Source of the DNA: Sphaerolaimus hirsutus | Lineage: Eukaryota; Nematoda; Chromadorea; Monhysterida; Sphaerolaimidae | Assembly: GCA_964036195.1 (NCBI GenBank) | Contig: OZ038452.1 | Span: forward strand, 1,302,001 to 1,366,000 | Length of the DNA: 64,000 nt | Direction of reading: 5' to 3' | In this document: piece after piece, positions 40,195 through 51,994 of the stretch | How the letters are laid out: each line of letters starts with the position of its first letter | Numbering within the stretch: the first letter of the stretch is position 1 | Notes under the pieces: model-generated | Seen by the model: only the letters and a program-made list of their open reading frames with translations | What the model was told of the DNA's origin: nothing | The model's database searches: none | Position numbers and translations under genes: made by a program

Positions 40195-42560
40195 TGCTTC
40201 TAAAAGTACCGATCTACAAATTTTTCAATTTTGAGTTAGGACCATTTTCAGGGTCCCCATAGAAAAGTGCTTCAAAAAAATAATAAAAAGTAGAGGGTGT
40301 GAAAATTAATTTTGAGATATGGCGGGTCGAAAAATAACAAAAAATGGCAAAATACAATTTCTGAAATTTAAGAAGTACCGATCTACAAGCTTTTTCAGCT
40401 TTTGTATCTTACAAAGTACTGATCTATCGTATTGGCTTGTTTTGAACCACAGGGGTTGTATTTTTTCACAAGGGTCTTACAGTGGGGTTCTATTCGAGCA
40501 TGGTACTCAATTCAAGCATGGTATTGTATTATTTCATAAGACATTTAGTAAACACCTTCCCGGTCACGTCCGGCACCCTATTTTTGATCGTACTTGTGAC
40601 ACCCTATCTCCAGTTCTAGGGCGCGCCAGAAGCTGAAACTTGGGGGAGATATTGGCGCGACCCCCCTAATTCATGCGAGGTAGAGGGGGGTTGCGCCAAT
40701 ATCTCCCCCAAGTTTCAGCCTCTGCGGCACCCTAGAACTGGGTATAGGATGTGAGAAGTAAAATCAAAAAATGGGTGCCGGACGTGACCGGGAAGGTGTT
40801 TACATATTTCCATTCCATAATAAATAAATTTTCTGTTTTTACCAGCTTCCAAGTTAAATTAAGACAATGTAAATACGTATGTACACAATTAAAAATTTTC
40901 TGACGGTGCACATGCAGTGCACTTTGCCGCCGATGCCGGCCCATTAGCGAATTTGCGGGCAGCAGGGCGGCCTGCGCTTTTGAATTCGTGTGCCTTTGTT
41001 TCCCATGGCTCAATTGGGTGGCCAGATTAGGCCAAGTTTGCGGCTGAGCCGATCAGCTCAGCGCGTGTGACCGATAAGACCAATCGGTCACTTTGATCTG
41101 TTGTGATGCAACAGACACATTTTTCTAAGTGTATGTTTGCCTTTTGCATCATATCTGCACATTATTTTTTGTGCTTCTGAAAGTACCGATGTCAAATCGG
41201 CACTTTTCAGAGCACAAACTCATTTTGTGCTTTTTTCTATGGATAAAAGTGCCGATCCTCAATGAATTGAATTTGTGCTTCTGAAAGTACTGATGTTAGA
41301 TCAGTACTTTTGAATGCACAATTTTTTTATGTAGTTCTGACAGTTCTGCATGTAGATCGGTACTTTTATTTGCACAAATTTAAAAATTTTATTTTCCAGC
41401 GCTGTAGATCAGTACTTTTAGAAGCACATCTTAGAAAAAAGTATGTTTTTCATCAAAATTGAACCAAAACAGTATTTTTGAATGTACCGATCTGCATGTG
41501 GATTGGTACATTCATTTGCACAAATTTTAGAATTTTTTGCTGTAAATAAGTACTTTTAGAAGCACTGATTGGAGAAAAATATGATGAACTTGAATCGATA
41601 AGTGATAATATCTTTATATACTTGCAAATCGAAAATTCAAGTGTCATGTCATGTGCCAAATGAATATTATTAAAAAAAAATATTTTGAATTTCAATAAAG
41701 ATAAAATTTATGTCAAATCAAATTTTTGATTTGCTCGTGCAAATAGACATATTTTAGCAAATCGAAATTTCGTTTTGCACATGTAAAATGACGAGTTTTT
41801 TCGTCTATTACAGATCTTTGACAGATTAGTCTTTGACAAAATCTATTTGCATATCTAAATTGAAATTTCAATTTATGCAAATCAAAATCTCGATTTGCAA
41901 AAAAATTCATTTTACATGTGCAAATCGAAATTTTGATTTGCAAAAAGATATTCATTTCACAGGTGCAAAATCGAAATTTTAATTTGCTATAAAGGTTTTG
42001 AATTTTCAAGGTACAAATTATCTTCATTACCGTATATCCTCGAATAAGACCCCAGGGAAGTTATTTTTACGTCAGAGTTTTTGAGGGGGGGGCTTATTCA
42101 AGGGGGAGGAGTTATTCAAGGGAGGGCGTTATTTTTTCCTCAGAAACTTGACTGAATTCATTGTATGAATGCATTCTGTCAACTCATGTAATCCATGTAT
42201 TTAACAGTTCAACAACAATAAAAAGGTGTTTATACACTGTGTACATGTCATGTATCTGCTGTCGCTGCCATACCTTAACATTCTTTTGTATTTTCATCGA
42301 TCATTTTTGTAAATTTTATAGCATATTTTTCACCCAGAGGGGGGACTTATTCAAGAGGGGGGGGGGGGTTATTCGAGGGGGGAGTTATTCAAGGGGGGTC
42401 TTATTCGAGGATATACGGTATATTGAAATTTACAACGCGGTTTCTTTAAAATATTCAATTGCACTATATAAATGCAGTTCTTAAATAACCAATAAAGTAT
42501 TTGTGCTTTCATAAAGTACCGATGTACAATTTGTGCTTTTAAAAGTACTGATCAGCATAA
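40195..42560. repeat. domain of reiterated agtaccgatctac motifs
   Basis: At least ten copies of aaaagtaccgatctac or its inverse (gatcagtacttttagaagc), in both orientations, spaced irregularly. At 41750-42010 there is a second motif, caaatcgaaatttcgatttg. A perfect hairpin (40548-40803) and a G-run element (about 42030-42420) are embedded. No exon recognised. Confidence 0.6.
40548..40803. mobile_element. 256-bp hairpin element gtaaacaccttcccggtc
   Basis: Near-perfect inverted arms, gtaaacaccttcccggtcac to gtgaccgggaaggtgtttac. The inner arms are gggggagatattggcgc and its inverse. Short loop near 40675. Confidence 0.85.
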
Positions 42561-42621
42561 AAGTTTCCCGATTGTGCCTATTAAGGTAAAACCGATCGAC
42601 AGTAAATTAAGCATATCACTG

Positions 42622-42647
42622 TTATGACCGCAAAATTGCGGTCATAA
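42622..42647. repeat. 26-bp perfect palindrome
   Basis: ttatgaccgcaa aa... symmetric about 42634/42635 (ttatgaccgcaa and ttgcggtcataa). Isolated; possible tip of an element or protein-binding dyad. No function assigned. Confidence 0.6.
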
Positions 42648-42659
42648 TATTTTAATTCA

Positions 42660-43360
42660 GTTTTGTTGATTTTTTAAGGAGCCAAAGCCAACGGGTCCAA
42701 ACCGGCGCTTCATTTAGTGATATCGGTTCACAGGATATAAGTTGGGGGCGAAAATCATAGGTAGAACTTTAGGGAAAAATATTGAGTCAAAAAGATGAAA
42801 ACATTGACTGCCAGCCGATGGAAAAAGTCGGCTGGCGATGGAAAAATCAGGGAGGCCTACGAAGACGTGCGTCGACAATGCATGAAAAGCGCACAGATAA
42901 ATGCAAAACGCCCTTGTGCGCGGGCACTTATTTCGGTCACACGTGATGTTGCAGTACTACAGTGGCGCGTGTAAACAATAGGCGAGGGGGCATGAAAAAC
43001 AGGAATTTCAAACCTACAGTAGGAAACGAATGTAGATACACCTAAAATAAATGGCGCCGTTACCGCGGCATAACAGCCCCTCCCATGACAACAGTTACAC
43101 TACCTACAACTGGAAAAAAACTAGTGAAACTGGAAGTCAGATAAAAAAGCTTACATAAAAGCTACAAAAATTTCAACCACATAAAATTGCATGGAATTTT
43201 CAAGTTACCCAAATGGAAAATGATCATTAACTAAAAACATCCAGAATCACAAATGGATCAGATTGCAGTGTAATTGTAAAAAACAACTTGAAAGGTACAT
43301 TTTCACAATGGATAGTGTTTCAAAATTGCCAAAGCTACCCCCTAAAATCATGCTAGCACT
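42660..43360. other. gene-free stretch beside the retrotransposon
   Basis: Where reverse transcriptase, integrase or a 3' LTR would be expected for the adjacent gag-protease element I see no coding similarity and no repeated LTR. Confidence 0.45.
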
Positions 43361-44140
43361 CTAGCCTGGATTCCACTGGGTGCTGGAGCTAAGCCTTGCC
43401 TTGTGCTTGCAGCGCATGTAGGGCTTGCCCCGAGGGTTGGTCACCAGTTGACCATCGGATTTTCCAGGGTTCACCAACATGAACTCGGCATGTGGTGAAA
43501 CACATTTGGCAGAATTGTGAAAACATTTGGTGGCAGACTTTTTTCGTGGGGGCCTGCCGTAGACATCGCTGCCCTTGGCGCGTGGCAGTGTAGCGGGCTT
43601 CGACAAGTTTGATTTCGGAATGCCAGTTATTGGCGCCAATTCATGTGGTATTTTAGTGACCACTGATTGCGAAGGAATTGTCAGGGACTGGCGGATATGA
43701 GTCGATTCACCCATGGCTTTGGGCACAAAATTGGCCTCAAGTCGCTGGAGCTCAGAGATGGCCGTGCAATTCATTTTGAGTGTGCCGTAGAGTGCCTCAT
43801 AACCGAATAATAGCGGGCTCAATGTGTCCGGGAAGTGTGGTTTCCGTTTAACCACAGCCCAGATGTCTGCCGATTGCTGTTGTCCACCGGGTGTGGTATG
43901 CAGCAAATGCATTCTGTAGAGCGCCAGGTGATGCCCCGGAATCAGCTTGCCGGCAGTCCCCAAAGCTGAATCAGGGTATGACCGGTACTTTGCCTTCTCC
44001 ATGCTGGCATTGCACTGTGCATGTTTCCATATGTCCTCGAGCAGGTGTTCCTCGATGATGATCCCCTCCTCACAGCCACTATCGAGTGTGCCTGTGAGCG
44101 TGCAGCCCATGAAGTCCACCTTGGCCAGTGGTGATCACAG
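43361..44140 (-). pseudogene. retrotransposon protease-region ORF
   Basis: Open frame of about 258 codons following the gag frame but shifted relative to it. Near its start is LTGTLDSGCEEG, resembling the D-S/T-G active-site loop of retroviral-type aspartic proteases. The C-terminal part (RPPRKKSATKC, CKHKARL) is basic. No reverse transcriptase or integrase follows. The frame change from gag could be programmed frameshifting or decay. Confidence 0.6.
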
Positions 44141-45951
44141 TGGGCGTGTCGCACACTTGATGGGTTCATGGTGCAACCCATCTGCTTGTGAGCTGCGTAG
44201 CCACTAGGGAACCAAGTCTCAAAATCATCAGGCTTGGGCTCGGAATCGGATGACAAATTAGAAACCTTTTTAGTCAATTTAGTAGTCGGATTATTGGTAG
44301 GTTCATTATTAGATTCTGTAGCACTGTAGACGTGCTCGTCCAATTTCAGATTGAGTTTGTTGCACTCAATGCGCATATTCTCCTGAGCATCGTGCTCAGT
44401 CTTGCCGGCCTTTTGCAGGAAGTCTCGGGCCCGTTCCGCCCGATCCAGTCGATAGGCAGGAGAATCAGGGTTCAAATAACATTTTGCCGGCTCATGCGGC
44501 ATTGGGGCACGATGCATGAAAAAAGTGCACCATGGACCATGATGCATCATTGGGTCAAATCTTGACTGCCTATCCCAGCCATCGTTTCGACTACCAGATC
44601 GACCTGAGGCATTTCTGGATGCAGCCACCACTGGTGGGTCATTGGACCATCCAGCATTTCCACCCTTCGACAGATTCGGTGTATGATTAGCATTACACTG
44701 TTCATTTTGTTCAGCCCGATAATGCAGATTTTCCTTGCGTGTGATGTCGAGGCGTCCAACGGCATCAGCTAATTCGATCTGATCATCTTGCCATTTCTCG
44801 CGCCACGGATACCAAAGAGACATTGGCAGCATTCCTCCAATCTCGAGGAACAATTTATCGCCAATCATTTTCTCGCGCTGTGAGTCATCAATCTGCTCAC
44901 TAATATAGTGGAATGTGCTGCACAATCTGCTGTACAGCGTGGCCACAGAATCAGTAGGTTTAGCTGAAATTCAATACCACTCAGCAATGGAATGCGCCTT
45001 GCGGTCTACTCGAAAAACACGAGCCAATTTGTCGAGAACATATAGCACGGTGTTGCGCTTGTCCAGGCGAATAGAAATGTAGTGCGCCTGCGCGCTTCCC
45101 TTCAAACATTGCTGGAAAACATTGGTCCAGAACAAATGTTGGTATGGCGGGGGAACATTCAGAGCCTGTAGTGCCACATTGTGAAGCCAAAATTTAAAGG
45201 GCCCCGATGGCGCGCTCAAATCCCCATTGAATGGTGTCTGCTTGCTAGCAACAGTGGCTACATGGCCGCCACTCATGCGATCACTGGATGAAATTTGTGC
45301 CAGTGCATCCACAAGCAACGGAAAGCCATCGGCCGGGACCATGACATATTGGTCAATGTAGGCGGCAATTTGACCGATCAAACCGTCAGGCGATGATGAC
45401 ACAGCCTGCAACCTCGCTTCAGTTGAATCAAGTGGCTGGTTATTAGATGTAGTAGCAGGGGTCCTCAATGGACAATGATTGTTTGCGCCAGGTGCCGGTA
45501 TCGAGTGCAAACCCGCGGGCGCATTTTGGACCGGTGCCGTATGTGCCGGCACCGCTTGTGAAGCCAATTGTTGGGCGATTGCAGCCGGGAGTTGTTGGAT
45601 AGCCGACAAAAGATCAACCATTGTCGGTGCTGCAGTTGGCTGGGCAGCGGCGACACCTTGAGGCAGCGTGGGGTCGTCCCCAATGCCTCTGGGTGGTACT
45701 TGATCATCCAGGTCAAGCACCAATTCTAATATGGTGTTCGCATCTGTGAAATATAGATCCATGCACTGCCACACATGCCGAATCAATGGCCCAGTTCCGA
45801 GGCGGGGTGGATCACTAATCGTAGGCCACTCATTGTCATCAACTCGAAACTGCAAAAGCACACATAGCAAACGCAGCAATTTCTGCCACTCAGTGCGCTC
45901 GACCCACGACTCGACGATCGGTTCCAGTTCCACTCGCGTATATTGCGACAT
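43942..45951 (-). pseudogene. retrotransposon gag-like ORF, interrupted by TGA
   Basis: Two open parts in one frame (45951-44971 and about 44968-43942) are separated by a single TGA. The first has an acidic N-terminus, a Pro/Ala/Gln linker, and a capsid-like block FWLHNVALQALNVPPPYQHLF ending near KLARVFRVDRK. The second has a charged region and a Cys/His-containing segment (CTFFMHRAPMPHEPAKC) that could be a degenerate zinc knuckle. Most likely a Ty3/Gypsy-like LTR retrotransposon gag, now non-autonomous or inactive. Family level is an inference. Confidence 0.7.
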
Positions 45952-45954
45952 GTT

Positions 45955-46552
45955 AGAAAATGTGGGGTCACTAAATCTGCACTAGCACAATTTGGTGCAA
46001 ATATGGTGCAGGAGTGGCCACACACAACTGGAGCAGTCGAGCATTTGAGTGGCAAAGTACACTCAAAATTGATGCAACAATTGGCGCGTCCAGTGGTGCA
46101 CTGCAGCCCGCAAGTGGGCATGCAATTCCGTCACGCTGACGCAGCAAAAGCGTTTGGCACCAATGGCCAACAAATTGGAACAGGGCCAAGTGCCTACAAA
46201 ATTTGAAACTGGCCCCAGTGGCCAGTTAACGAGATGGCACTCAGCGCAGTGGCAAAATGTTGCTGGCCCCAGTGGCTCAGCGACAGGGAAAACCGAAAAT
46301 TTCCGATCAACCCCAGTGGCTGATCGGGGTCGGAAAATGTGCGGCAAAAACGTGCCGCGAAAACCGGGCAGAAATCGATCAGGGGGCCTGTCGAGTTGCG
46401 TGTCGCTGGCCCCAGTGGCTCAGCGACAAAAACGAAATTTTCTGGCCAGCCCCAGCGGCTGATCGGAATAGTGGTGCAGCACCTCGCTGGTCATTCGCTG
46501 GCCCCAGTGGCACAGCGAAAACCGTTGGGTTCGATCAGCCCCAGTGGCTGAT
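45955..46552. repeat. repetitive leader upstream of gag
   Basis: Tandemly varied motif ggccccagtggctcagcgac / ccccagtggctgatcgg recurs about every 40-90 bp from 46210 to the gap. It may be part of the element's leader or LTR, or a separate minisatellite. Truncated by the N run. Confidence 0.6.
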
Positions 46553-46752
46553 NNNNNNNNNNNNNNNNNNNNNNNNNNNNNNNNNNNNNNNNNNNNNNNN
46601 NNNNNNNNNNNNNNNNNNNNNNNNNNNNNNNNNNNNNNNNNNNNNNNNNNNNNNNNNNNNNNNNNNNNNNNNNNNNNNNNNNNNNNNNNNNNNNNNNNNN
46701 NNNNNNNNNNNNNNNNNNNNNNNNNNNNNNNNNNNNNNNNNNNNNNNNNNNN
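46553..46752. other. assembly gap (200 N)
   Basis: A block of exactly 200 N is usually a placeholder, so the true distance and content here are unknown. It lies at the edge of the satellite array. Confidence 0.98.
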
Positions 46753-49700
46753 CTCACATGCAATACAATCAACCCTTGATTGGGGCGCATTCCACGTTTT
46801 CAAATCTAATGTATAAAATCGTGACGGCGAACCTTCTGGAGAGTGGCAGTATCTGAAAGAGAATTGTCTAAGCTTTCCAATGGTATAGACCACAGCATTT
46901 AGTTTTCCTGGTTCCGGCCCCACATGCGATACAATCAACCCTAGATTAGGGCGCACATCACGTTTTGAAATCTTAGGTATAAAAATGCTAACGCGAGCCT
47001 CTGGGGAGGCTGTGGATTCTGAAAGAGGAGGTTCTCAGCTTCACAACGGTATCAAATATAGCCGTTACGTCTCCTTAGTTCCAGCCTCACATGTGATACA
47101 ATCGACCCTTGATTTCTGCACAAAGCATGTTTTGAAATCTTAGGTATAAAAATGCTAACGCGAGCCTCTGGGGAGGCTGTGGATTCTGAAAGAGGATGTT
47201 CTCAGCTTCGCAACGGTATCAAATATAGCCGTTACGTCTCCTTAGTTCCGGCCTCACATGCAATACGATCGACCCTGGATTTCTGCAAACCGCATGTTTT
47301 GAAATCTTAGGTATAAAATCGTGACGGTGAACCTTCTGGAGAGTGGTACTATCTGAAAGAGAATTATCTCAGTTTTTCAATGGTATGAATCACAGCATTT
47401 AGTTTTTCCTGGTTCCGGCCTCACATGCAATACAATCAACCCTTGATTGGGGCGCATTCCACGTTTTCAAATCTTATGTATAAAATCGTTACGGTGAACC
47501 TTCTGGAGTGGCAGTTTCGGAAAGAGAATTGTCTAAGCTTTCCAATGGTATAGACCACAGCATTTAGTTTTTTTTTGGTTCCGGCCCCACATGCAATACA
47601 ATCAACCCTAGATTATGGCGCACATCACGTTTTGAAATCTTAGGTATAAAAATGCTAACGCGAGCCTCTGGGGAGGCTGTGGATTCTGAAAGAGGAGGTT
47701 CTCAGCTTCACAACAGTATCAAATATAGCTGTTACGTCTCCTTAGTTTTGGCCTCACATGTGATACAATCGACCCTCGATTTCTGCACAAAGCATGTTTT
47801 GAAATCTTAGGTATAAAAATGCTAACGCGAGCCTCTGAGGAGGCTGTGGATTCTGAAAGAGGATGTTCTCAGCTTCGCAACGGTATAAAATATAGCTGTT
47901 ACGTCTCCTTAGTTCCGGCCTCACATGCGATACGATCGACCCTGGATTTCTGCAAACCGCATGTTTTGAAATCTTAGGTATAAAATCGTGACGGTGAACC
48001 TTCTGGAGAGTGGTACTATCTGAAAGCTAATTATCTCAGCTTTCCAATGGTATGAATCACAGCATTTAGTTTTTCCTGGTTCCGGCCTCACATGCAATAC
48101 AATCAACCCTTGATTGGGGCACATTCCACGTTTTCAAATCTTATGTATAAAATCGTGACGGTGAACCTTCTGGAGAGTGGCAGTATCTGAAAGAGAATTG
48201 TCTAAGCTTTCCAATGGTATAGACCACAGCATTTAGTTTTTCCTGGTTCCGGCCCCACATGCGATACAATCAACCCTAGATTAGGGTGCACATCACGTTT
48301 TGAAATCTTAGGTATAAAAATGCTAACGCGAGCCTCTGGGGAGGCTGTGGATTCTGAAAGAGGAGGTTCTCAGCTTCACAACGGTATCAAATATAGCCGT
48401 TACGTCTCCTTAGTTTTGGCCTCACATGTGATACAATCAACCCTCAATTTCTGCACAAAGCATGTTTTGAAATCTTAGGTATAAAAATGCTAACGCGAGC
48501 CTCTGGGGAGGCTGTGGATTCTGAAAGAGGATGTTCTCAGCTTCGCAACGGTATCAAATATAGCCGTTACGTCTCCTTAGTTCCGGCCTCACATGCGATA
48601 CGCTCGACCCTGGATTTCTGCAAACCGCATGTTTTGAAATCTTAGGTATAAAAATGCTAACGCGAGCCTCTGAGGAGGCTGTGGATTCTGAAAGAGGAGG
48701 TTCTCAGATTCGCAACGGTATCAAATATAGCCGTTACGTCTCCTTAGTTCCGGCCTCACATGCGATACGATCGACCCTGGATTTCTGCAAACCGCATGTT
48801 TTGAAATCTTAGGTATAAAATCGTGACGGTGAAACTTCTGGAGAGTGGTACTATCTGAAAGAGAATTATCTCAGCTTTCCAATGGTATGAATCACAGCAT
48901 TTAGTTTTTCCTGGTTCCGGCCTCACATGCAATACAATCAACCCTTGATTGGGGCGCATTCCACGTTTTCAAATCTTATGTATAAAATCGTGACGGTGAA
49001 CCTTCTGGAGAGTGGCAGTTTCTGAAAGAGAATTGTCTAAGCTTTCCAATGGTATAGACCACAGCATTTAGTTTTTCCTGGTTCCGGCCCCACATGCGAT
49101 ACAATCAACCCTAGATTAGGGCGCACATCACGTTTTGAAATCTTAGGTATAAAAAAGCTAACGCGAGCCTCTGGGGAGGCTGTGGATTCTGAAAGAGGAG
49201 GTTCTCAGCTTCACAACGGTATCAAATATAGCCGTTACGTCTCCTTAGTTTTGGCCTCACATGTGATACAATCGACCCTCAATTTCTGCACAAAGCATGT
49301 TTTGAAATCTTAGGTATAAAAATGCTAACGCGAGCCTCTGGGGAGGCTGTGGATTCTGAAAGAGGATGTTCTCAGCTTCGCAACGGTATCAAATATAGCC
49401 GTTACGTCTCCTTAGTTTTGGCCTCACATGTGATACAATCGACCCTTGATTTCTGCACAAAGCATGTTTTGAAATCTTAGGTATAAAAATGCTAACGCGA
49501 GCCTCTGGGGAGGCTGTGGATTCTGAAAGAGGATGTTCTCAGCTTCGCAACGGTATCAAATATAGCTGTTACGTCTCCTTAGTTCCGGCCTCACATGCGA
49601 TACGATCGACCCTGGATTTCTGCAAACCGCATGTTTTGAAATCTTAGGTATAAAATCGTGACGGTGAACCTTCTGGAGAGTGGTACTATCTGAGAGAGAA

Positions 49701-50650
49701 TTATCTCAGCTTTCCAATGGTATGAATCACAGCATTTAGTTTTTCCTTGTTCCAGCCTCACATGCAATACAATCAACCCTTGATTGGGGCTCATTCCACG
49801 TTGTCAAATCTTATGTATAAAATCGTGATGGTGAACCTTCTGGAGAGTGGCAGTTTCTCAAAGAGAATTTTCTAAGCTTTCCAATGGTATAGACCACAGC
49901 ATTTAGTTTTTGCTGGTTCCGGCCCCACATGCGATATAATCAACCCTAGATTAGGGCGCACATCACGTTTTGAAATCTTAGGTATAAAAATGCTAACGCG
50001 AGCCTCTGGGGAGGCTGTGGATTCTGAAAGAGGAGGTTCTCAGCTTCACAACGGTATCAAATATAGCCGTTACGTCTCCTTAGTTCCGGCCTCACATGCG
50101 ATGCGATCACCCAAGAGTAGTGTGCACAGCACGTTTTGAAATCTTAGGTATAAAAAAGCTAACGCGAGCCTCTGGGGAGGCTGTGGATTCTGAAAGAGGA
50201 AGTTCTCAGCTTCGCAACGGTATCAAATATAGCCGTTACGTCTCCTTAGTTCCGGCCTCACATGCAATGCGATCACCCAAGAGTAGTGTGCGCAGCACGT
50301 TTTGAAATCTTAGGTATAAAAAAGCTAACGCGAGCCTCTGGGGAGGCTGTGGATTCTGAAAGAGGAGGTTCTCAGCTTCGCAACGGTATCAATTATAGCC
50401 GTTACGTCTCCTTAGTTCCGGCCTCACATGCGATGCGATCACCCAAGAGTACTGTGCGCAGCACGTTTTGAAATCTTAGGTATAGAAAAGCTAACGCGAG
50501 CCTCTTGGGAGGCTGTGGATTCTGAAAGAGGAGGTTCTCAGCTTCGCAACGGTATTAAATATAGCCGTTACGTCCCCTTAGTTTTGGCCTCACAGGCGAT
50601 TTGATTGACCCAGATTAGTTCATGCAGTACATTTTGAAACCTTATGTATA
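46753..50650. repeat. about 167-bp satellite with 4-mer/5-mer higher-order units
   Basis: About 23 head-to-tail monomers, landmarked by cacatg every 166-168 bp. Four subtypes (P: ccccacatgcgatac; T: cacatgtgatacaatc; C: atacgatcgaccctgg; B: acaatcaacccttgattggg) run as P-T-C-B, P-T-C-B, P-T-C-C-B, P-T-T-C-B. A run of X-type monomers (gatgcgatcacccaagag) and a diverged final unit follow. Homologous B units are 667 bp (4-mer) or 835 bp (5-mer) apart. Most monomers carry a short dyad agcctc-loop-gaggct. Open frames here are artefacts of repetition. The array abuts the N gap and may be truncated or collapsed. Confidence 0.95.
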
Positions 50651-51994
50651 AACTTATGACATTGAACCTACTGGTCAGCAGTGGATAATGAAAGTTCACA
50701 ATTTCAGCTTTCCAATGGTATAAAATATAGCTATTATGTATTGATAGTTGGGCACCAAATAGCAAATTATGTCAGAAATGCCCAATTTTGGAAATATTCA
50801 CTTTCAAGTATATGCGATATATACGAATGAAAATTTTACATGTATTGCATAACTTACTGGACCCATTGGAGTACCTTAGGACCATTTTCACAATTTTCAT
50901 TTTTTTTTCGGTGTCCAGCTTTTGTTCCTGGAGTGGCTATTGACTCGTAGACTGACTCTTATAAATAAATATGCAACACAACGAAAGGAATAAAAAACAG
51001 TTCTAAAACGTTTCAACGCCTTTTAAAAATTTCCTATGGGTTGGAAATATACATACATTTGCCTAATAACCGAATACCATATAACCTCGAAGATACCATA
51101 TTACCTAATATTACCCCTTGAATTAACCCCCCCTCGAATAACCCCCCCTCAAAATGGGCTGGGGAAATAATAAACCCCCCTCGGAATGATGTACGTCATG
51201 TACAAAATAAATCCGTCATGTATGCAATGTACATGACGTATATTACTGTTAATTTGCATTGCAACTTCACATAGACTAGTTTGTGTAGCTATCAACGTTT
51301 TATTGTACATATGTCTCCTGTTTGGACACATTTATTACCTGTTTTGGGTATGCAAATGGTATTTACTACGAAACTTACGAAAATTTCTGGCGAAAAAATT
51401 AAACCGCCCCCCCCCCGAATTAACCCCCCCTCAAATTTTGCTGGCGAAAAAATAAACCCCCATGGGGGTATTTCAAGGTAACACGGCATACACTTTTTCA
51501 AAAATCTGATATCCAGGTGTGACAGGAGCAGTCCCGCACACCGTCAAGTGTCATGTAGAGTGTCAAATTTCGCAATAGAAATAGAAAGTTGTCAAATGTC
51601 CTGAAAAAGTCAAAGGTTCAGTTATAAATGTTTTACACTCTGTATGACCCTTGATACCCGATACCCGACACACTTTATAGGGTGCCGGACTGCACCAGGT
51701 GATGATACGTAACGGTGCAAATTGCCATTTAGCGTCTAGTGTCAGTGTAGTAATATACATATAATTACATCAACGGCTAATTTTACATCCTAATCGCGTT
51801 TCAGGTTTCATCCTAACCGAAAAATGAGCAGGTTTCATCATTGATATTCGACATGACGAAAATGTCAGCGAAAATTACACGTCAAACGACGAAATGTAAA
51901 CGAAAATAATCGAAAATATACACTTTCAAGCTCACCCACCCTCGAAAAAAGTCACAAACTCTAACCAATCAAAAAAGACTCAAGCTCCGCCCAC

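Noticed and set aside
46257-46956. Long open frames spanning the N run
   Set aside because: N codons were read as open; there is no real coding evidence across the gap.
47921-49794. Three 67-codon frames spaced exactly 835 bp (MCPNQGLIVLHV-type)
   Set aside because: They are repeats of the satellite higher-order unit, useful as period markers but not genes.
46753-50650. CRISPR-like array of regular repeats
   Set aside because: Repeats are contiguous 167-bp monomers with no unique spacers, in a eukaryotic context with spliced genes.
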